Source: Ectopseudomonas chengduensis
GTDB taxonomy: Bacteria; Pseudomonadota; Gammaproteobacteria; Pseudomonadales; Pseudomonadaceae
Direction of reading: 5' to 3'
NCBI RefSeq assembly: GCF_015712065.1
Contig: NZ_JACFYZ010000001.1
Span: forward strand, 1 to 64,000
DNA: 64,000 nucleotides
The position numbers and the translations under genes are program-made. The notes beneath the pieces are model-generated. The model saw nothing but the letters and a program-made list of their open reading frames with translations, did not search any database and was not told the origin of the DNA. Below are positions 27,449-35,273 of this stretch, piece after piece (within the stretch, counting starts at the first letter, position 1; every line of letters starts with the position of its first letter).

Positions 27449-29542
27449 TTAAAAACCACTTTCGCGCACGCCGAGCGCCGCGATCCGCCGCCAGGCCGCG
27501 CCGAGTAGCGACTGCCGCTCTCCGTCCAGTATCACCACGCCGCGCAGTGGGTGATCGGGATGGATGTCGTTATTCAATAGCGTCAGACGTACACCGTACT
27601 GTGCTTGCACAGGTTCCGCGCGGCGCTGTGCGTCACGGCGTACGGCGATGGGACCGCCGTGATCCGAGCTGAGCGCTTCCAGTTCCAGATAGGCGACGCC
27701 GGTGGCGTCCACTTCGTCCAGGCGCACTTTCACCGCCGGGCGTGCTGGGTCGTCAGTGATGAAGCGCCCTTCGCTGCCCGTTTCGATCCGCCAGAGGTTT
27801 TCTTCGGCCAGATAGCCGCGTAGGCGTAGCCCCGGCTCGACGATGCGGGCAAGTGATTCGCCAGGGTGCAGCCAGCGATCCGCGCTCAGGTCGCGTTGCA
27901 GGTCGCGTACCACGCCAGCCTGCGCTGCGCGTAGCTGCAGGCGCTCACGCTGGGCGGCCAGGCCTCGGTATTCGGCTACTGCTTCGGCCAGGCGTTGTTC
28001 GAGGATGCCCGCATCGGCCGCCGTTTCGCTGCGTGCGGACTGGCGGCGCAGTTGCAACTGAAGAATTTCGGTCTCGCGCCGAACGATGGCCTGGCGCGAG
28101 TCCAGGTCGGGTGAATCCAGTTCCAGCAGCAGGTCGCCGGCTGCCACGCTCTGCCCGTCCTGCACGTGCACGGCTTTCAAGCGCGCGGCCACCGGCGCAT
28201 GCAGGGCGCTGGTGCGTGAGGCTTCGAGCAGCGCAGGTATTTCCACCGAGCTGCGCCAGGGCACGATCAGCACCAGCAGTACCGCGCCAAGGCTCAGGCC
28301 GGTAATCAGCACCTTGCGCGAGTCGGCTTGTTCGCGGCGTTGCCACCATTCACCCAGTTCACGCCAGATGGGCAGGCCGATGAACCACAGCAGTTCAACC
28401 ACCATCAGGAAGATGCCGAGCACCTTGAAGAACAGGTGATAGACCGCCAGCGCGATGCCGAGGAACAGGATTGCGCGCCATATCCAGGAACCGTAGCCCC
28501 AGATCAGCAGGCGTCGGGTCATGCTTGGCGACCAGGGTTCCGGTGCCGGTTCGCCATAGCCGAACAGGGCTTCGCGCAGGCGCCAGCGACACAGGGCGAA
28601 GGCACGGTTCTGCAGGTTATCCACCCCCCACAGATCGCTGATCAGGAAGTAGCCATCGAAGCGCATGAAGGGATTGAGGTTGATCACCAATGTGGTGATC
28701 CAGGTCGCGCTGGCCAGCATGAAGGCCGAGGTACGCAAGGGGCCATCCGGCAGCAATGACCAGGCCAGCAGTGCCAGCACCGCCAACAGCAGTTCGGCGA
28801 ACACGCCGCCTGCACCGATCAGCAGTCGCGAGCGCCGGTCGCGCACGCGCCAGGCGTCGCTGACGTCGGTGTAGAACATTGGCAGCAGCACCATGAACGC
28901 CAATCCCATGCTCTGTACCCGGCAGCCGGCGCGCTTGGCCATGAAGGCGTGGCCGAACTCGTGACAGAGCTTGGCGAAGGTCAGCGCGATGCCGAAGGCC
29001 AATGCGCCACCGAGACTGAACAGGTGGGGGAAGGTGGCGAGAAAGCGCTGCCAATCGCGCATCACCAGAAACAATCCCAGTACAAAGACCAGCGGCAGGC
29101 CCCAGCGCAGCAGCCAGGGGCCGTGGCGTTCGAGCACGGGCCAGGCGCGATTGAGGAAGGGATCGGGCCGCCACAGCGGAATGCGGAAGAACAGGTATTG
29201 ATGCAGTACCCGCTTCCACGGGCTTTGGCGCTGGGCGGCGGCTTTCATCGCGTAGCTGGCACGCTGGTTTTCGTCCAGGGCGGCGATCAGGTCATGGCTG
29301 CTGAGAAAGCGCAGCATGTCCTCGAGTTCGGCCTGACCCAGGGGCAGGCCAGGCTCGGCATTGGCGGCCGCCAATACGCGCTGCGGTTCGCCCAGTGTCC
29401 AGTGACGCAGCAGGCGCACGGCGGTGGCGCCGAGTTTGAAGTAGCGACCGCGTAGCGGGTCGGCCAGCGTCCATTGCGGAGCGCCGTCGAGGCCAGGAGC
29501 CGCCGGTGAAAGCTGCAGATCGGGGCGCAGGGCAGGCAGCAT
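27449..29542 (-). CDS. Site-2 protease (M50) / HlyD-type adaptor fusion
   Basis: 697 residues. The N-terminus (about 1-85) resembles a PqqD-like module (QWTLADPLRGRYFKLGATAV). The membrane part (about 120-400) has an M50 zinc site: AKLCHEFGHAFMAKRAG (HEFGH about 193-197) and NPFMRFDGYF (about 290-299) for the third ligand, so it looks catalytically intact. After several more membrane helices, the region from about 405 is HlyD-like, with lipoyl halves (ALHAPVAARLKAVHVQDGQ) around a coiled coil. A membrane metalloprotease joined to a periplasmic adaptor suggests it processes or gates an exported protein. Its ATG overlaps the stop of the upstream HlyD gene by one base (TGATG). Confidence 0.85.
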   Translation of the reverse strand: MLPALRPDLQLSPAAPGLDGAPQWTLADPLRGRYFKLGATAVRLLRHWTLGEPQRVLAAANAEPGLPLGQAELEDMLRFLSSHDLIAALDENQRASYAMKAAAQRQSPWKRVLHQYLFFRIPLWRPDPFLNRAWPVLERHGPWLLRWGLPLVFVLGLFLVMRDWQRFLATFPHLFSLGGALAFGIALTFAKLCHEFGHAFMAKRAGCRVQSMGLAFMVLLPMFYTDVSDAWRVRDRRSRLLIGAGGVFAELLLAVLALLAWSLLPDGPLRTSAFMLASATWITTLVINLNPFMRFDGYFLISDLWGVDNLQNRAFALCRWRLREALFGYGEPAPEPWSPSMTRRLLIWGYGSWIWRAILFLGIALAVYHLFFKVLGIFLMVVELLWFIGLPIWRELGEWWQRREQADSRKVLITGLSLGAVLLVLIVPWRSSVEIPALLEASRTSALHAPVAARLKAVHVQDGQSVAAGDLLLELDSPDLDSRQAIVRRETEILQLQLRRQSARSETAADAGILEQRLAEAVAEYRGLAAQRERLQLRAAQAGVVRDLQRDLSADRWLHPGESLARIVEPGLRLRGYLAEENLWRIETGSEGRFITDDPARPAVKVRLDEVDATGVAYLELEALSSDHGGPIAVRRDAQRRAEPVQAQYGVRLTLLNNDIHPDHPLRGVVILDGERQSLLGAAWRRIAALGVRESGF

Positions 29543-30861
29543 CAGAAACCCAGGCTCTGGCGGGCCGCGGCCAGGGGCCGGCGCAGCAGGTAATAGGCCA
29601 GCGGCGCACGATCACCGAACAGCTTGGCAGTGCCACGCAGCCCCACACGTGGTGGGGTATCGATGAAGCGCGCATCCAGCCGGTAGGCCAATTGCCCGGC
29701 GGCGGTGGTCTGGGCTTCGTAGGCGGAGCGCTCCAGCTGGGCCTCATGACGATTGAGTGGGTCGCTGTCGAGAAACAGCGCCACTTCGGCGCCCGGCTGC
29801 AGAGCGATGGCGTCACCCACCGGCAGCTCGATGCGTAACTCGGCCTGGCTCGGGTCGGCGATCTGCATCAGCCGTTCGCCGGTCTGCACGGGCTTGCCGG
29901 TCAGGCGTTCGGCGTCGGCGAAAACGGCGATGCCTGAGCGCTCGGCGCGTACCTCGCTGCGAGCCAGCAGTTGTCTGGCATAGTCGCGTTCGGCGCGTTT
30001 CTGTTCGACGCGTGCGGCCAGCAGGTCGAGGCGGGCGCTGGATTCGGCATCGGCGAAGGCGCGCTGGCTGTTGGCCTTGAGTTCGGCCTCGGCTACGCCC
30101 AGGGCGCGTTCGGCTACATCTGCCTGGGCCTTGAGGCTGGTGGCCTCGAAGCGCACCAGCAGGTCACCGGCGGCGACGCTTTGATTGGGCTTGACCAGAA
30201 ATTCGGCGATCACGCCGTCCAGCGGCGCGGCGACCACCCGGCCACCCAACGGGACGACTTCGGCGGGCGCCAGTACGGACTGGCGTACCGGGATCAGCAG
30301 CAGGAGCGAGAGTGCTGCCGCGACGGCCAGCAGCTTCTTGCGCGGCCAGCGCATGCGCCAGGGCTTGTGCGGTTGCAGCGCCAGCCAGGCGTGGGCGTAG
30401 GTATCGGCCAACTGCCTGAGCAATGATTGCTCCGCTTCGCTGAAGGGGGTGTCGCGAGCCAGCCATAGGCCGCCGAAGGTTTCGCCGCTGCGGCTTTTCA
30501 GCGGCAGCCAATAGGCATGAGGGGCGGACAGGTCGTTCATGTCGGCGCGGGCCTGCTCGTCCAACTGGGCAGGGTCGACGCTGTGGCCCTCACCCAGTCG
30601 GCCGTGCTTGAGCAAGGCCGAGGTGGCGCGTTCGACGAAGGCCACGAACGGTGCATGCGCCTCCACCACGCTGATACCGGTCAATGCCTGCACCCTGCCG
30701 GCGATCAGCAGGGCGGCGTGGCGGAAACCGAACAGTGCCTGGCCGTCATTGACCATGGCGAAGGCCAGTTGCTCGGTATCACCGGCCTTGCGCGCCTGCT
30801 GCTCGAGCCCGAGGAACAGGGCAAATACACGTTCGGCCGTGCTGGGCAGCGGTGCGTTCAT
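29542..30861 (-). CDS. GAF-domain HlyD-family periplasmic adaptor
   Basis: 439 residues. The cytoplasmic N-terminus (about 10-165) looks like a GAF sensor domain. One membrane helix follows (KKLLAVAAALSLLLLIPV, about 170-187). The periplasmic part is a HlyD/RND adaptor with a lipoyl half (APLDGVIAEFLVKPNQSVAAGDLLVRF), an alpha-hairpin and a beta-barrel (about 310-420). HlyD proteins bridge the inner membrane to TolC channels. The cytoplasmic GAF domain suggests ligand control of assembly. Its start overlaps the upstream adaptor's stop by 4 nt and its stop overlaps the protease gene's start, so the three are one translational unit. Confidence 0.85.
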   Translation of the reverse strand: MNAPLPSTAERVFALFLGLEQQARKAGDTEQLAFAMVNDGQALFGFRHAALLIAGRVQALTGISVVEAHAPFVAFVERATSALLKHGRLGEGHSVDPAQLDEQARADMNDLSAPHAYWLPLKSRSGETFGGLWLARDTPFSEAEQSLLRQLADTYAHAWLALQPHKPWRMRWPRKKLLAVAAALSLLLLIPVRQSVLAPAEVVPLGGRVVAAPLDGVIAEFLVKPNQSVAAGDLLVRFEATSLKAQADVAERALGVAEAELKANSQRAFADAESSARLDLLAARVEQKRAERDYARQLLARSEVRAERSGIAVFADAERLTGKPVQTGERLMQIADPSQAELRIELPVGDAIALQPGAEVALFLDSDPLNRHEAQLERSAYEAQTTAAGQLAYRLDARFIDTPPRVGLRGTAKLFGDRAPLAYYLLRRPLAAARQSLGF

Positions 30862-31640
30862 TCCGTCACCTGGAACTGGGCCGTGCCGCTCATGCCGGCG
30901 AGCAGGCCCTTGGCATCGTCGGACAGGCTGCCGATCAGCAGAAGGGTCTGGCTGCCCTCATCGATACGTGCGCCCAGGCGCTTGACCGTGGCCTTGAGCG
31001 GCTTGCCGGTTTCGTCGGGGGTGAAGTCGAAGGTTTGGCCCGGCTGCAGGCGGCTAAGCCAACTGGACGGCACCAGCAGATAAATTTCCAGCGTGCCGTT
31101 ATCCACGACATCCAGCAGTGGGGTGCCACTGGCCACGCTTTCGTGGGGTTGCGCACGGCGCAGAACCACACGGCCATTGAAGGGAGCGACGACGCTGCAG
31201 CGCTTGACCTGTACCTGATACACCTGGGTTTCCGCCTGAGCCTGGGCCTGCCGAGCCTCGGCCAGCGCCACTTCGAAGCGGCCGACCGAATTGAGGGCGG
31301 CCAACTGCTTCTTGTGGTTCAGCTCTTCACGGGTGGCGCGAGTGGCGGCTTGGGCCGCATTGAGCTGGGCCTGGTAAGCGCTGCAGTCAAAGCGCACCAG
31401 AACGTCGCCCTTGTTGAAGTCCTGGCCATCGCTGAATGGCATTTCGATGATGCGGCCAGGCAGTTCGCTGGACAGTACCGCCTGGTTTTGCGCGCGCAAT
31501 ACGCCGCGCACCTGGCGCTCACCGGGTTGGGTGGCGGTGGGAGTCGGTGAATCGAGCAGCGGGTCGTCGGCCCAGAGTAGTGGGCTGAACGCCAAGAACA
31601 GCAGGCCGAGGAGGGTCGAAAGATGGCTGTGGCGCGGCAT
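30858..31640 (-). CDS. HlyD-family periplasmic adaptor with signal peptide
   Basis: 260 residues. A cleavable signal peptide (about 1-24, ending LLWA-DD) precedes an adaptor body with lipoyl halves (VLSSELPGRIIEMPFSDGQ and APFNGRVVLRRAQPHESV), a coiled-coil hairpin (about 85-150) and a short beta-barrel. AAGGA lies 8 bp before the ATG. It is the first gene of the 15-kb minus-strand cluster. The 222-bp gap upstream is shared with the divergent transglutaminase gene and should hold the promoters of both. It is shorter than classical HlyD, similar to RND-type adaptors. Confidence 0.85.
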   Translation of the reverse strand: MPRHSHLSTLLGLLFLAFSPLLWADDPLLDSPTPTATQPGERQVRGVLRAQNQAVLSSELPGRIIEMPFSDGQDFNKGDVLVRFDCSAYQAQLNAAQAATRATREELNHKKQLAALNSVGRFEVALAEARQAQAQAETQVYQVQVKRCSVVAPFNGRVVLRRAQPHESVASGTPLLDVVDNGTLEIYLLVPSSWLSRLQPGQTFDFTPDETGKPLKATVKRLGARIDEGSQTLLLIGSLSDDAKGLLAGMSGTAQFQVTE

Positions 31641-31862
31641 GGCATACGTCCTTGCATGAAGTCAGCGCAGTCTACGGCAGAAGTCGGGCCCGGCAAATTG
31701 GCCGTAACTGCGCATCCATATGGTGCATGATGTCGACTCTGGTGCGCGCACGGCCTGCTTCTGGTGCGTGGGCTGTCTGGCCGGCCTAGCTGGCGCGTGG
31801 TCTGAGCCCTGGCATAAGTCTTGCGCTGCACTGAGTATCGTCCAGGCTAGCAGGAGGCCGCC

Positions 31863-34800
31863 GTGTCGATTCATGTCGCGCTGCAACACGTCACCCACTA
31901 CCGCTACGACCGTGCGGTGAACCTTGGGCCACAAGTCGTACGTTTGCGGCCGGCACCGCACAGTCGCACGCGTATCCTTTCCTACGCGCTGAAGGTCGAA
32001 CCGGGCCAGCACTTCATCAACTGGCAGCAGGACCCGCAGGGCAACTACCTGGCGCGCCTGGTGTTTCCCGAGAAGACCCGCGAGTTCAAGGTCGAGGTGG
32101 ACCTGGTCGCCGAGATGGCGGTGTTCAACCCCTTCGACTTCTTCCTCGAACCCTATGCCGAGCGCATTCCCTTTGCCTACACCGAGGGCGAGCAGCGCGA
32201 GCTGGCGCCCTATCTGGTGAAGCTGCCGGCCACGCCGCTGTTCACCAAGTACCTGGCCGGCATTTCCCGCGAGCCGGTGCCCAGCATCGATTTTCTGGTC
32301 GAGCTGAACCAGCGTCTGTCGGCCGACATCCGCTACCTGATCCGCATGGAGCCGGGCGTGCAGACGCCGGAACAGTCGCTCGAGCTGGCCGCCGGTTCGT
32401 GCCGCGATTCGGCCTGGCTGCTGGTGCAGCTGCTGCGTCACCTGGGCCTGGCGGCGCGCTTCGTCTCCGGCTACCTGATTCAGCTCACTGCCGACGTCAA
32501 AGCCCTCGACGGCCCATCCGGCACCGACAAGGACTTCACCGACCTGCATGCCTGGTGCGAGGTGTACCTGCCTGGCGCCGGCTGGGTCGGTCTCGACCCC
32601 ACTTCAGGCCTGTTTGCTGGCGAAGGCCACATCCCACTGGCGTGCAGCCCGGAGCCATCCTCGGCGGCGCCGATCACCGGCGGGCTGGACGAGTGCGAGG
32701 TGGCGTTCGAGCACCTGATGAGCGTCGAGCGCGTGTGGGAGGCGCCGCGCGTCACCAAGCCCTACAGCGAGGCGCAGTGGCAGGCGATCCAAGCGCTGGG
32801 CCGGCAGATCGACGATGACCTGCACAAGCACGACGTGCGCCTGACCATGGGCGGCGAGCCGACCTTCGTCGCCCTCGATTACCCCGATGACGACGAGTGG
32901 AACACCGCCGCACTGGGGCCGAACAAGCGCCGCCTGGCTGCCGACCTGTTCTATCGCCTACGCAGTCACTACGCGCCCAAGGCGCTGGTGCATTTCGGCC
33001 AGGGCAAGTGGTACCCCGGCGAGCAGTTGCCGCGCTGGTCGCTGAACTGCTTCTGGCGCCGCGATGGTGAACCGCTGTGGCACGACCCCAAGCTGCTGGC
33101 CGATGAGAAGCGCGGTTATGGCGCTACGGCAGAAACGGCCTCGCGCTTTCTCGCTACTCTGGCGGCGCATCTGGGCGTAGATGGCGGCAACGTTTTCCCG
33201 GCCTATGAGGACTGGTTCTACTACCTGTGGCGTGAGCGCAAGCTGCCGGACAACGTCACCCCGGACGATCCACGCCTGAGCGACCCACTGGAGCGCGAGC
33301 GTCTGCGCAAGGTGTTCGATCAGGGCCTCGATGCCGTGGTTGGTCACGTGCTGCCGCTGGCGCGTCAGGTGGTGGGCGAGGGCTGGCAGAGCGGGCGCTG
33401 GTTCCTGCGCGACGAACATTGCCGCCTGCTGCCCGGTGACTCGGCGCTGGGCTATCGCCTGCCGCTGGATTCGCTGCCCTGGGTCAGTCAGGCCGACTAC
33501 CCCTACGTCAATCCGGTCGACCCCAGTCAGGCGCTGCCGCCGTTGCCCAGCCCGGCGCAGATCCAGCGTCAGCTGCGCGGTGTCTGGCGCGGCGCGAGTG
33601 CCGGCCCGCAGAGCGCGCGTCCGGCCAGTGGGCAATCGGCTGCCGGTATCGTGCGCACCGCGCTCTGTGCCGAGCCGCGCGAGGGGCGCCTGTACCTGTT
33701 CATGCCGCCGCTGAGCCATCTCGAAGACTACCTGGAGCTGGTCGCGGCCATCGAGGCCGTGGCTGCCGAGCTCAAGTGTCCGGTCTTGCTGGAAGGCTAC
33801 GAGCCGCCGCTGGACCCGCGCCTGCAGTACTTCCGTGTCACCCCCGATCCGGGGGTGATCGAGGTCAACATCCACCCAGCCGCAAGCTGGGATGAGCTGG
33901 TCGAGCGCTGCGAATTTCTCTACGAGGCAGCGCGGCAGTCGCGCCTGTCCAGCGAGAAGTTCATGATCGACGGGCGCCACACCGGCACCGGCGGCGGCAA
34001 CCACTTCGTCCTCGGCGGCGCCACGCCGGGGGATTCGCCTTTCCTGCGCCGCCCCGACCTGCTGCGCAGCCTGATCAGTTACTGGCACAACCATCCGTCG
34101 CTGTCCTACCTGTTCAGCGGTCTGTTTATCGGCCCGACCTCGCAGGCGCCGCGCGTGGACGAGGCGCGCAACGATGCCTTGTACGAACTGGAGATCGCTT
34201 TCGCGCAGATGCCCGAGCCGGGCCGCGACTGCCCGCCCTGGCTGGTCGATCGGCTGCTGCGCAACCTGCTGGTGGATGTCACCGGCAACACCCATCGCGC
34301 CGAGTTCTGCATCGACAAGCTGTACTCGCCGGACTCGGCCAGCGGTCGCCTCGGCCTGCTCGAGCTGCGCGCCTTCGAGATGCCGCCGCACGCGCAGATG
34401 AGCCTGGCCCAGCAACTGCTGCTGCGTGCGCTGATCGCCCGTTTCTGGCAGGAGCCCTACCACCCGGCGAAGCTGGTGCGCTGGGGTACCGAACTGCATG
34501 ACCGCTACCTGCTGCCGCATTTCGTCGAGCAGGATTTCGCCGATGTGCTGCAGGAGTTGGGCAGCTTCGGTTATCGCCTGCGCAGCGAATGGTTCGCCCC
34601 GCATCTGGAGTTCCGTTTCCCCAAAGCCGGCGATTTCGTGGTCAAGGGCATCGATCTGGAGCTACGCCAGGCGCTGGAGCCCTGGCACGTGCTGGGCGAG
34701 GAGGGCGCAGTCGGCGGCACCGTCCGTTACGTCGACTCGTCGCTGGAGCGCATGCAGGTGAAGGTGAACGGCATGGCGCCGGATCGCTATGTGCTGACCT

Positions 34801-35156
34801 GCAACGGCGTGCCGGTGCCGTTGCGCCCGACCGGCAAGGTCGGCGAGTTCGTCGGTGGTGTGCGTTTCCGCGCCTGGCAACCGGCCAGTTGCCTGCAACC
34901 GACCATCGGCGTGCACGCGCCGCTGGTGTTCGACCTCATCGACACCTGGATGCAGCGCTCGCTGGGCGGTTGCCAGTATCATGTGGCGCATCCGGGCGGT
35001 CGCAACTACGACAGCCTGCCGGTCAACGCCTACGAGGCCGAGAGCCGGCGCCTGGCACGCTTCTTCCGCCTGGGCCATAGCCCCGGCAAGCGCCCTGTCA
35101 TGCAGCCGATAGACAATAATGAACTGCCGATGACCCTGGATCTGCGTCGCGTTTGA
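31863..35156 (+). CDS. Transglutaminase-like/DUF2126 protein
   Basis: 1097 residues from a GTG with a strong AGGAGG site. The N-terminal transglutaminase unit (about 1-290) has the Cys-His-Asp triad: AAGSCRDSAWL (Cys about 179), DLHAWCEVYL (His about 229) and GLDPTSG (Asp about 245). The remaining 800 residues are DUF2126, with TMGGEPTFVALD (about 327-338), FGQGKWYPGEQLPRWSL and DGRHTGTGGGNHFVLGG. The three genes from here to 38650 belong to the ATP-grasp/transglutaminase amidoligase group, predicted by Iyer, Aravind and colleagues to make or modify peptides. It is cytoplasmic, with no signal peptide. Confidence 0.9.
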   Translation: MSIHVALQHVTHYRYDRAVNLGPQVVRLRPAPHSRTRILSYALKVEPGQHFINWQQDPQGNYLARLVFPEKTREFKVEVDLVAEMAVFNPFDFFLEPYAERIPFAYTEGEQRELAPYLVKLPATPLFTKYLAGISREPVPSIDFLVELNQRLSADIRYLIRMEPGVQTPEQSLELAAGSCRDSAWLLVQLLRHLGLAARFVSGYLIQLTADVKALDGPSGTDKDFTDLHAWCEVYLPGAGWVGLDPTSGLFAGEGHIPLACSPEPSSAAPITGGLDECEVAFEHLMSVERVWEAPRVTKPYSEAQWQAIQALGRQIDDDLHKHDVRLTMGGEPTFVALDYPDDDEWNTAALGPNKRRLAADLFYRLRSHYAPKALVHFGQGKWYPGEQLPRWSLNCFWRRDGEPLWHDPKLLADEKRGYGATAETASRFLATLAAHLGVDGGNVFPAYEDWFYYLWRERKLPDNVTPDDPRLSDPLERERLRKVFDQGLDAVVGHVLPLARQVVGEGWQSGRWFLRDEHCRLLPGDSALGYRLPLDSLPWVSQADYPYVNPVDPSQALPPLPSPAQIQRQLRGVWRGASAGPQSARPASGQSAAGIVRTALCAEPREGRLYLFMPPLSHLEDYLELVAAIEAVAAELKCPVLLEGYEPPLDPRLQYFRVTPDPGVIEVNIHPAASWDELVERCEFLYEAARQSRLSSEKFMIDGRHTGTGGGNHFVLGGATPGDSPFLRRPDLLRSLISYWHNHPSLSYLFSGLFIGPTSQAPRVDEARNDALYELEIAFAQMPEPGRDCPPWLVDRLLRNLLVDVTGNTHRAEFCIDKLYSPDSASGRLGLLELRAFEMPPHAQMSLAQQLLLRALIARFWQEPYHPAKLVRWGTELHDRYLLPHFVEQDFADVLQELGSFGYRLRSEWFAPHLEFRFPKAGDFVVKGIDLELRQALEPWHVLGEEGAVGGTVRYVDSSLERMQVKVNGMAPDRYVLTCNGVPVPLRPTGKVGEFVGGVRFRAWQPASCLQPTIGVHAPLVFDLIDTWMQRSLGGCQYHVAHPGGRNYDSLPVNAYEAESRRLARFFRLGHSPGKRPVMQPIDNNELPMTLDLRRV

Positions 35157-35169
35157 CGTCGATTCCATC

Positions 35170-35220
35170 TGTGGGAGGGGCTTTAGCCGCGACCTGTCGC
35201 CGCTGAAGCGCCTCCCACGG
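35170..35220. repeat. REP-like inverted pair (TGTGGGAGG family)
   Basis: TGTGGGAGGGGCTTTAGCC at the left is matched in reverse by GCTGAAGCGCCTCCCACGG at the right. It fills the gap between the DUF2126 gene and the ATP-grasp gene. A shorter relative is at 38655-38687. Confidence 0.7.
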
Positions 35221-35273
35221 ATGCGGTATCAAACTGCATCACGCCGCACCGCCTTGCCACTGCCGAGCCTGCC

